Assembly (NCBI GenBank): GCA_032718475.1
Contig: JAUCBJ010002430.1
Coordinates: 1 to 35,649 of the forward strand
Length of the DNA: 35,649 bases
Direction: 5' to 3'
DNA from: Nemertoderma westbladi
Lineage: Eukaryota > Xenacoelomorpha > Nemertodermatida > Nemertodermatidae
Shown: positions 21,167 through 30,356 of the stretch, in pieces
Layout of the letters: each line of letters begins with the position of its first letter
How positions within the stretch are numbered: the stretch's first letter is position 1
Made by a program: the position numbers and the translations under genes
Notes under the pieces: generated by a model
Told to the model about the DNA's origin: nothing
Databases searched by the model: none
The model's input: the letters and a program-made list of their open reading frames with translations, nothing else

Positions 21167-24100
21167 ATGGATTACATTAGCAATGCGGAGGTCCGGCCAC
21201 TAGAGGCCAGTGGAATTACCGGACACAATCGGCCTCACAGGCGTCAGTTAACTCCTGACCGGCTGCCTGTCTCACCCCCTACTGGAGAGAGAGCAGCCAA
21301 CAATTCTTTGAGTCCCTTTCCTGATGACCTTTCTGGCCCAAACCCTGGGTCACCAGGGAGGCCAGATTGTGATGGGGAGAGGGATTCTGGAGTTGGAGGC
21401 TACTCTCATGTTCCACCCCGACCAACAAAGCCATTGGTGAATCTGAGGCAAGTCACTAGACTAGCCTCAGTAAACACCCTAACACTCGGGTCCCCAATGC
21501 GACAAGGTGAGCTGACTGCCTTGGCAGATAAGCTTTCTCTTAGCGCAGTGGGTGTTCAAGAGCACCGAATGCAGACTGGACAGACTGATGAGGTTCTGAT
21601 TAAGGACATGGGGGGCGGTTGGCGACTCGCCCTCGCGTCAGCAGATGATAGTGGCAATGGTGGAATTGGTCTATTGATGAATCCAACTGCACATGCAGCA
21701 TTGGACAAAATAGACCAAATCTCTAACCGCATCATCCGTTGCCACTTCTCATGTTCTGGAAGACTGGCTAAGAAGTTTCCTAAGGTGGTTCTGATTGTGT
21801 GCTACTCTCCAACTAGTGTTGCCCCTGTAGAGGAGGTGGAAAATTTCTACCACAATCTACAAGCAGCAACTGATGGAGTGGATCAGCATGCATTCTTAAC
21901 ACTCCTGGGAGACTTTAATGCAAGTCTGCATCAATCACCTACATCGCCCTGGGTCTATAGCAATAGTGTTAACCGAAATTCTGTCCATCTTCAGGATTTT
22001 ATCTCTGGAAATGGATTGTTTTCGGCTGGAACCCAGTTCAAGAAGCGAACTGGAAAGCTATGGACTCATAGTGGACCCAGTGGTCACAAGTCCCAGATAG
22101 ACCATATTCTGTTTCGTAGGAAATACAGGAGCTCTATACAAGACTGTAATGCATTTACACTTCGACCCTTCTCCAGTGATCACCGCCTTATTGTGGCCAA
22201 GGTAAGACTTAGTCTGCGTGCTAGCAGAACAACGAAATCTGCCTTGCCACGGCATGACTGGTCCTCTCTGTTGCAACAGCCAAGTGTGAGATCCAGCTTC
22301 ACACTACAGCTGAGCAACAGGTATGAGGCTCTTGCCTCTGAGGCGGCAGATCACTGTGAGGGCTATACTGCCTTTACAGAAGCAGTTAAGTTAGCAGCTG
22401 CAGAAACAGTTCCTGTATACCCTCGAAACAGGAAAAGGGCCCCCTGGACTGACAACAAAATTCAGAAGTGCCGAAATGACCTTCATAAGGCGCAGAAAGA
22501 GTCCCGACTCAAACAGACTACAGCGGCCAAGAATGCAGTTAAAGCTGCATCTAGGTCCCTGAACAGGCAGTACTCTGTTAATCTACAGGAGCTAATAAAC
22601 CAACAGGTTGATGCCATCAATGATGCTGACGACAGCAGGCAATCATCCCAGGCATGGAAATCGATCAATCTGCTTACTGGGCGGAAAAGCCAACTAACCA
22701 CCAAGGTTAAGGCTGAATCACCAGCCGATCGCCTCAATGGTTGGAAAGCCCACTTTGAAAAGCTCCTCAATAATGACAGGGTATTGCCTGATAACTTTAT
22801 AGAAGTAAAAGTGTCTGAGTCTGTACTCCCAGATATTCCCATTGGCGATATCTCCTTTGCAGAAGTGAAGGCTGCTGCAAAGAGCATTAAGACCAATCGT
22901 GCCAGTGGAGTAGATGGTGTTCCCCCTGAGGTCTTTAAAATACCTGAGTGTTTAAAGCTCATCTATCCCATCATAGTAGACATGTACCGTACAACAAGAG
23001 TCCCACAAGAAATGAAAACAAATAAGTTGGTGCCAGTTCCCAAGAAGGGCAACCTAACACTCTATGGTTCGTTTCGGGGAATCTCATTGATCTCGATTGC
23101 TGCAAAACTATACAATAGAATTCTATTAAATCGCATCAGGGATCCCATTGAGAGACTGCTACGTGGAAATCAGAATGGGTTCCGTAAAGGTCGTGGGACC
23201 ATGGAGCCCATTTTGGCACTTAGAAGGATAATTGAAGAGTTATCAAAAAAGAAAGACAGGCATCTGGCTGTTATCTTTGTTGACTTCTTCAAGGCCTTTG
23301 ATTCAGTCTCTCGCTCACGTATGTTCAGCATACTTTCATTATATGGGATTCCTGATGAAATTATTGCAGCAATCAGATCAGTATACGATGGTTCGACAAC
23401 ATTTGTGTCTACTGTTGACGGTGACACAGAACCATTTGAAGTGTTATGGGGCGTCCTCCAAGGAGACACACTTGCACCATTCTTGTTCATTATTGTGGTT
23501 GACTATGTTCTACGCATGTCCTTAGATCATCATAATGATGATGGGGTGATGATAACTCCACCTACTGGCTCCAGAAGTCGAGGAAATCCTGCCAAGTACC
23601 TAACTGATCTAGACTTTGCTGATGACTTAGGTGTACTCTCAGAATCATTAGAGGGAGCCCAGCGGCTCCTCAGCTCATTAGAACATGCTGCTTCTAGTGT
23701 TGGTCTTTTTATTAACTCCAGAAAGACCAAAATTCTGACAGTTAACTTTGAAAGTCCTCAGCAAGTCTCTGATCGGATGAGCATAAGCTCAAAGGATGGT
23801 ATGCTTGAGCATGTGGACGACTTCTGTTACCTGGGATCATGGATCCGGAAGTCAGGTGAGGACCTTCGAATACGTAAGGGAAAGGCATGGGCAGCCTTGA
23901 ATAGGCTTTCCAGGATTTGGAAGTCACCTAGAATTAATCGGAAACTTAAGGTCCGATTATTTAGAGCAGCAGTAGTTCCAGTACTCCTCTACGGGAGTCC
24001 ATGCTGGGCTCTAACTGCTGAGGACACCAAATCTCTGGATGGCACATTCACAAGAATGCTACGCCGGGTACATTGTGTCAAGTACAATGCACACATCTCC

Positions 24101-24394
24101 AACCAGACACTATATAACATTGGAGGTGTCTCATTGGTTCCCCCAAGCTTGACACTAGAACAAAATCGCCTCCGCTTTGCAGGACATTGCTTTCGCCGTG
24201 AGGACCAGCCAGTGCATAATCTTGTACTTTGGCAGCCTCATGGAGTGAATAAGCATGGTGGACAGCCCATGACTTTCTTGAGACGCATCTTAAAGGACAC
24301 TGGCCTTAAAGATGCGGATGATCTAGCAAATGTCATGGGTGATAGGGAGTTGTGGCGGTGCAATTTTGTTGACAAGCCGGCACAGCATTCTTAA
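21167..24394 (+). CDS. LINE endonuclease-reverse transcriptase polyprotein
   Basis: A 1075-residue protein that would nick target DNA and reverse-transcribe its own RNA at the nick. The N-terminal 90 residues are Pro/Gly/Asp-rich with no zinc finger. The APE-like endonuclease (about 95-348) keeps Asn103, Glu132, Tyr213, Asp249, Asn251, Asp312, His313, Asp338 and His339. A basic linker with an Arg/Lys-rich helix lies at about 415-480. The reverse transcriptase (about 565-860) has Asp706 in VDFFKAFD, WGVLQGDTLAPFLF, and the FADD motif at 817-820. The C-terminal 200 residues include a YLGSWI block and RLRFAGHCFR. No frameshift or stop is present, and all catalytic residues are intact, so the element may be active. 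The ATG at 21167 gives the longest frame. Confidence 0.96.
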   Translation: MDYISNAEVRPLEASGITGHNRPHRRQLTPDRLPVSPPTGERAANNSLSPFPDDLSGPNPGSPGRPDCDGERDSGVGGYSHVPPRPTKPLVNLRQVTRLASVNTLTLGSPMRQGELTALADKLSLSAVGVQEHRMQTGQTDEVLIKDMGGGWRLALASADDSGNGGIGLLMNPTAHAALDKIDQISNRIIRCHFSCSGRLAKKFPKVVLIVCYSPTSVAPVEEVENFYHNLQAATDGVDQHAFLTLLGDFNASLHQSPTSPWVYSNSVNRNSVHLQDFISGNGLFSAGTQFKKRTGKLWTHSGPSGHKSQIDHILFRRKYRSSIQDCNAFTLRPFSSDHRLIVAKVRLSLRASRTTKSALPRHDWSSLLQQPSVRSSFTLQLSNRYEALASEAADHCEGYTAFTEAVKLAAAETVPVYPRNRKRAPWTDNKIQKCRNDLHKAQKESRLKQTTAAKNAVKAASRSLNRQYSVNLQELINQQVDAINDADDSRQSSQAWKSINLLTGRKSQLTTKVKAESPADRLNGWKAHFEKLLNNDRVLPDNFIEVKVSESVLPDIPIGDISFAEVKAAAKSIKTNRASGVDGVPPEVFKIPECLKLIYPIIVDMYRTTRVPQEMKTNKLVPVPKKGNLTLYGSFRGISLISIAAKLYNRILLNRIRDPIERLLRGNQNGFRKGRGTMEPILALRRIIEELSKKKDRHLAVIFVDFFKAFDSVSRSRMFSILSLYGIPDEIIAAIRSVYDGSTTFVSTVDGDTEPFEVLWGVLQGDTLAPFLFIIVVDYVLRMSLDHHNDDGVMITPPTGSRSRGNPAKYLTDLDFADDLGVLSESLEGAQRLLSSLEHAASSVGLFINSRKTKILTVNFESPQQVSDRMSISSKDGMLEHVDDFCYLGSWIRKSGEDLRIRKGKAWAALNRLSRIWKSPRINRKLKVRLFRAAVVPVLLYGSPCWALTAEDTKSLDGTFTRMLRRVHCVKYNAHISNQTLYNIGGVSLVPPSLTLEQNRLRFAGHCFRREDQPVHNLVLWQPHGVNKHGGQPMTFLRRILKDTGLKDADDLANVMGDRELWRCNFVDKPAQHS

Positions 24395-24444
24395 AAATGC
24401 AGCTGCAATGCAGCATGCCGATCCTAGTAGTAGTACGTACATGT

Positions 24445-25395
24445 ACAATGCACACATGTAATTTTAGTAATGCAGTAACTAAGAACGGAAACTGAAGTAA
24501 AGTAACATAATGTAATACGGATAATACTGTATGTTTATGTTAACTGATCACAGTCCTTAATTGCAACTCTAAGGGTCTGTTCACATATTACTATGCAGCT
24601 ATGGGGAGGGGAAGGTTCGGGAAGAAATGTTACGTTTGCAGAGGGTCTGAGGTGTGGGGGGGGGGGGGGTCGGGTGCTGCCAATATACGACGAGATTTGC
24701 AGTTTAAAGTATACATTTATGATTTGCAATGTTTTTCTTTTATATTAAATTGTCACATATGGGAGGGGGGGGGGGGGGGGTCCCATAGTTCATAACTGTT
24801 GCGTTGCTATAGTCCGGGTCCTCATTAACTCATTGCATTTAAATGTTCTAACTCAACTTCAATTCAAACATTGCATAATATTACTATAGTACTAATATAT
24901 ATTTACACTCATTTGGTCATAGTTAGATATCAGGTTACGAATTTATACAGTATGTTAATTAATAGTAATAATTAATTATTAATAAATTATAATTACTTAA
25001 AAATAATTAATAATGAATGTGGAATAATTAATTGATTTCCATTTGTAATACTAATGTTCATTTAATAATAATGTAGCAATTTGTAAATTTCTATTTGTAT
25101 TATTGATGTTTATGTAATACCAATAATTAATTGAATAATGGGTTTGCAATAATTATTATGTTATTATGGAAATGTATTATCTCAGTCAACGCAACAGTTA
25201 TGAATTCAAATCATAAATGTAAACTTTAATCTGCAAATCTCGTGTACAGTACGCATATTGAAGGCACCCCCCCCCCCCCCCCCCCCCCCCCCCCCATATT
25301 CCACACCTGCAAAGATTTAATGATGCGGGTGTTTTATTTCATAACACTATTACTTGGCGATGTAAAACATCATACTGTAAGTAAATTAACGTAAC
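24445..25395. other. AT-rich spacer with long G and C runs
   Basis: No gene. It holds G14 (24656-24669), G16 (24765-24780) and C29 (25267-25295). Between them, 24950-25180 is dense in TAATTAATAAT words. Confidence 0.6.
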
Positions 25396-25399
25396 TTAA

Positions 25400-26820
25400 C
25401 CCTATTACCACTGGGGTGTTTTGACCATTAGCACCACTGGGGGGGGGGGCGATTCGGCCCACCCACTATATTTTTGTAGTCGTCCAATGAAATCCTACAA
25501 AATTTGGGCTGTTGGTGAAACAACTATAGATGAACACTACCAAACCTTAAAAAATTAAAATTTCATAAGCAGGGACTCATAATTTTGATGAAAAATAAAA
25601 GTAGTCCCAGGACAAAATTACAAAATTTTTCGTTTTCTAAAAACTTATAGTGTGGCAGTGTTGGCTAGATTTAGTAGGTTTTTCAAGACGCTGAATCGAA
25701 TGTGATTATATTCCACTTCCAAAAATTGAAGTGGATGCTATTTTTCGTGCACCTAAGAAGTGGGCGTGGCACTTCAAATTTTGAAAAATTAGATATTCAG
25801 AAAATGCCCCTAATTTTTTTATTTCAACGCATCTTTATGGGTTTTCTGGGCCGCTGAATCGATTGAAAGTAATATAGAAGCCTGAAGACTGAGTGGTTCG
25901 CCATTTTTGGTGCACCAAAAATAGGGCGTGGCACTTCAAATTTTGAAAAATATGAGATTCGGAAAATACACTAAAGTTTTGATTTGCAAAGCATTTTTAT
26001 AGGTTTTCTGGAGCGCTGAATCGAAGTAGAAGCCAGAATATAGAAGCCTGAAGACTTAGAAGTTAGCCATTTTTTGAAATCAAAACTTTAGTGTTTTTTC
26101 CGAATAAAGTAATTTTGAAAATTTGAAGTGCCACGCCCTAATTTTGGTGCACCGAAAATTACGTACACAAAGGATTTGAGGCTTCTATATTACTTTCAAT
26201 CGATTCAGCGCTCCAGAAAACCTATAAAATTAATTTGAAATCAAAACTTTAGTAAATTTTCCGAATCTCGTATTTTTCAAAATTTGAAGTGCCACGCCCT
26301 AATTTTGGTGCACCAAAAATGGCGAACCACTAAGTCTTCAGGCTTCTATATTACTTTCAATCGATTCAGCGCTCCAGAAAACCTATAAAAATGCTTCGAA
26401 ATCAGAACTTTAGTAAATTTTCCGAATAAAATAATTTTGAAATTTTAAAGTGCCACGCCCTAAATTTGGTGCTCCAAAAATGGCGTACCACTACACTTAC
26501 ATGCTTGTATAGAGCATTAGAGTGATCCAAACCAATAAAAATAAATAAAAATAGCCCAAACATAAATAATTACTAAATCACGAATGATTTTGTAAAATTC
26601 GAAAATTTCAAAAATTTTGGTGCTGGAGACCAAATTTTGAGGTGGCACCCACATCGAGAAGTAGAAATCCAATTGCAACGGCGTTTTTTTCATATGATGC
26701 AGCATTAAATTTGGCTAATTCTCACAAAAAATTGGGCCGGTACGTAATGTGGTTGCATAGTTACAGCAACTAAAAACTAGGAAGGGGCCGATTCGGCCCC
26801 CCCCCCCAGTGCTAATAGGG
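25400..26820. mobile_element. Non-autonomous piggyBac-like (TTAA) element
   Basis: The 1421-bp element begins CCCTATTACCACTGGGG and ends with the inverse CCCCAGTGCTAATAGGG. It is flanked on both sides by TTAA (25396-25399 and 26821-26824). TTAA target sites and CCC-starting termini are typical of the piggyBac superfamily. No transposase frame remains. Inside, GGGCGTGGCACTTC blocks and TTTTCTGG-GCGCTGAATCGA blocks occur first forward (25740-26040) and then inverted (26090-26480), so most of the element can fold on itself. Confidence 0.75.
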
Positions 26821-26829
26821 TTAAGTTAC

Positions 26830-27050
26830 GGTATTACTAAAACTTCTAAATAAACACGCATGTACATGTTTGTAAATAGTTAATAGATATATAAATTTCG
26901 CAATGAAATGTTTTATTCCAAATTTGAACTAGTGAAATATACAGCAGGCATACATTATAATTTTAAATATAATTTTTTAACGTTCATAACGTCACACTTG
27001 TTTTAAACAACCGATCAACATTTTTGACAAACATACGATTAGGACGGGTC
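26830..27050 (-). repeat. Right arm of the long-range inverted repeat (empty LINE site)
   Basis: Inverse partner of 20490-20680 plus 24445-24480, without the LINE. It starts directly beside the piggyBac-like right end. Confidence 0.8.
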
Positions 27051-28105
27051 CTACGAATTACCCAAAAAAACACAATATTACCCAAAAAAACACAAAAATA
27101 CACAAAAAAACACAGTATCTACAATAAGATTTAGGTTAATTGTAAGAAGAGTTTCACTTTTCAGTTTTCAATTTTTTCAAAATATTACATTTTGTTCATT
27201 TGAAGATTCCTTTAACCCTTTACTGCATGAATTATTGATGCTCCATAGAAAAAAATTATTTTGGTGTTTTTCACAGTCATTTGGGTGTAAAAAAACTAAA
27301 AATTGGGAAAATTTTTTTTAAAAAATATACTAGCACTTTTTGCACCACTGTTGCACTAGTGCAACATCATGCATAAAGGGGATAGAAATATACATAATAT
27401 TTGGCGAATTGTTAAGATGATTGTTTTCTTGATTCTTGTGTTGTATGGTTTTATGAGGGTTATGAATTCCATGGAATATATAAAAATAGCATGAGACATC
27501 TCAAACTTCTATATGTCAGCGGTAGGTCGAAAATTTGGTGCTAGCACCAATTTTTGAAAATCCTTGCAATAGATGGATTGATTGTAACATATTGTTTAAC
27601 TAACATATTGCGTTACTGGTTTATGGCGATTCTGAAAGTAATGAAATTATTAAAAATGACACTAGAAATCTCAAACTTGTATTGTTCGGTGGTGGGTGGA
27701 AAATTTGGTGTCAGCACCAATTTTTGAAAATACTTGAAATAGATAAATTGATTGTGACATCTTGGGGTCACTAGACATCTCAATATCGCATTTTTTGGCG
27801 GTGGGTGTAAAATTTGGTGCCCGGCACCAAATTTTGAAAATATATCCAATAGTAATTGTGCGACATATTGTTTCCCGCGTTATACGATTCATAAGGGTTC
27901 TAAATTAGAAAAATAAATGTTAATTTTTATGAATTTAGAATGCTTTCTTTTATTCTAATATTTGCATAGGCCTGCCTATTATTACATAAATATTGCATTG
28001 CACGAGTTTTCTATTTTTTTGTGGAAATCTAAGAAATAGTTTTTATTTTCAAGTACCACTTCTTATCTTTCACTATTTTCAGTGTCACGTCTTTACTTTT
28101 CAGTA
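27051..28105. repeat. Short tandem and dyad repeats
   Basis: 27061-27115 is an AC-poor-G run of ACCCAAAAAAACACA units. At 27519-27875 a block AAAATTTGGTG-C-GCACCAA-TTTTTGAAAAT occurs three times, at about 27525, 27697 and 27808. Each copy is a dyad, flanked by similar AATAGAT and GATTG words. A pair CCCTTTACTGCATGA (27217) and its inverse near 27368-27381 could be a tiny MITE. No gene is supported. Confidence 0.6.
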
Positions 28106-28109
28106 AGTA

Positions 28110-28147
28110 CTAGAAAGCCTGTGGCCCTTCGGGCCACAGCTTTCTAG
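28110..28147. other. 38-nt conserved hairpin, copy 1
   Basis: CTAGAAAGC pairs with GCTTTCTAG, and TGTGGCCC pairs with GGGCCACA around a TTC loop, with one bulged base between the two stems. The same hairpin opens every unit. Confidence 0.9.
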
Positions 28148-30302
28148 TGCACGTGCAGATGATATATGAATATGTGTGGGAGATTGGAGAACTGCATACG
28201 GAACAGAAACCATCATTAAATAAAACACCACCCCCATAAGAGATAACTGTCAAGTTTCAACTTATAGTATTATTAGTAAATTATAGTTTCAACTTGATAG
28301 TCAGATTGTAAATAACAAAATTTCCAGAAAATGATCACTTTCAGATCCACCCTCTACCTGCGGATTGGTGAATGCAGACGGCGCTGCAGTTTGGTAAAGA
28401 TGGGGTTTATGGTGAAGTAAAATGCCTGCCTTTCAAGTTTCAGCTTAAACAGATTGTAAATAACAAAATTGGTGTAGATGTTCACATTCAGACTTCTAGC
28501 GGTAGACTGAAGAACTGTAGACGACTCTGGGACTCCGTAAAGATACAGAATATGCTGTAGTAGATTCCTGCCAAGTTTCAGCTCAAAGGGATTAAAAAGA
28601 ACCAATTGGGATGAGGTGTTCGCTATCAGACAATTCGCCCTCTAGCGGCAGATAGGGGAACTGTATACAACTCTGCGACTCCGTAAAGGTAGAGCCTATG
28701 CTGTAGTAGATGCCTACCAAGTTTCAGTCTAAACCGTTTGTAAATAACAAAGTTGGAGAAGATGTTAACTTTCAGACATTTCACCCTCTAGCGGTAGACT
28801 GGGGAAGTGTATAGGACTCTGCAACTCCGTAAAGATAGAGCCTAGGATGTAGTAGATACCTGCCAAGTTTCAGCTCAAAAGGATTAAAAAGAACCAAATG
28901 GGATGAGGTTTTCACTATCAGACAATTCGCCCTCTAGCGGATGACTGTGGAACTGTAAACAACTCTACTACTCCGCAAAGATAGAGCCTATGCTATAGTA
29001 TAGGCCTAAGTTTCAGTCTAAAAGGATTGTAAATAACAAAGTTGGATGAGATGTTAACTTTCATACATTTCGCCCTCTAGCGGCAGACGCGGGTAATGTA
29101 GACAACTCTGCGCGACTCAGTAAAGATATAGCCTATGCTGTAGTAGATGCCTACCAAGTTCAGTCTAAATGGATTATAAATAACAAAGTTGGAGAAGATG
29201 TTAACTTTCAGACATTTCGCCCTCTAGCGGTAGACTGGGGAATTGTAGACGACTCTGCGACTCAGTAAAGATACAGCCTTTGCTGTAGTAGATGCCTACC
29301 AAGTTTCAGTCTAAACGGATTGTAAATAACAAAGTTGGAGAAGATGTTAACTCTCAGACATTAAGCCCTCTAACGGTAGACTGGGGAACTGTGGACAACT
29401 CAGTGACTCCGGAAATATACAGCCTATGCTGCTGCTGCAGTATATAGCAACCAAGTTTCAGCTCAAAAGCATTAAAAACAACCCAATGAGATCAGGTTTT
29501 CAGTATCGGACAATTCGCCCTCTAGCGGCAGACGGGGGAACTTCAGACGGCTCTGAGTATTACGTTGCAACGAGTTAGGGCGAGACCTATCTAACGAGCT
29601 ATAGTAAGCGAGATTTCATCGAGATTAGATGTATAATATTAGATAAAATAATAATACAGTAAGTACATGCGTAGAGAAATAATTATTTTACTTTTAATAT
29701 TCATAACAGTAAAACAAAAATGTTATAAACCTCTCCTTCCATGCAGCCAATGATTGAGAAAGCAGAATTACTCTGAGCAATTCGCAATAGACAACCCAAA
29801 CCCACCCCAATCAACACTCCAGCCTGCTTGCTCCTTATCTGTGCCCAGCCAGCTAGCTGTGAGTTCAATAATTACCTTAACGTTGCTATGATACAGAAAA
29901 CAATCCTTCCTTATTCAATACCAATAGGCCACTTCGATCGTGCTTGGCGAATATGACATATTTATACACTATTTGGTTTTTAATCAATAAATAATCATAC
30001 ATATTTATATTAAACACTCGAATAAAATAAAAACTTTGTGAGAATGGGACACGGCGAATCTACTCATGTTAATTTTATACCAGATGGGATAAATGTTAGC
30101 CCTCTAAATAATTAATTACCGATAGAAGAACCGAAATAATTCGATAAATTTCGCCCGAAAATCACGAAAATCGCCCTCTAGCGGCAGACGGGTGAACTTC
30201 AGACGACTCTGAGTATTACGTTGCAACGAGTTAGAGCGAGACCTTTCTAACGAGCTATAGCAAGCGAGATTTCATCGAGATGGGTTCGATTGTATAGCTG
30301 AT

Positions 30303-30334
<32 letters not shown>

Positions 30335-30356
30335 ATCGAGATTTATATATATTAGA
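28110..30356 (+). mobile_element. Tandem unit 1 (2247 bp): hairpin, 146-bp subrepeats, GACA tail
   Basis: Order within the unit: a 38-nt hairpin (28110-28147); a leader; about nine 142-148-bp subrepeats to about 29545, each with a GCCCTCTAGCGG-like core; and a GTTGCAACGAGTTAGGGCGA block. A ~540-bp spacer follows, then a second copy of that block. The unit ends with a (GACA)n microsatellite at 30310-30333 and TATATATTAGA. A core of ~150-bp tandem repeats followed by a tetranucleotide microsatellite resembles bivalve pearl/CvA and other Helitron-related non-autonomous elements. Here whole units are joined head to tail. No protein is encoded. Confidence 0.85.

Larger units (their letters stand above)
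20681..24433 (+). mobile_element. Full-length non-LTR retrotransposon (APE-type LINE) with 11-bp TSD
   Basis: A 3753-bp element flanked by perfect direct repeats TACGTACATGT at 20670-20680 and 24434-24444. It has a 486-bp 5' UTR, one intact ORF, a 39-bp 3' UTR and a short (TAG)n tail instead of poly(A). The single ORF, APE endonuclease and simple-repeat tail suit RTE-like or related clades, but I cannot fix the clade without a tree. Copies or fragments also lie at 3.2-4.0 and 6.2-8.0 kb. Confidence 0.96.
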
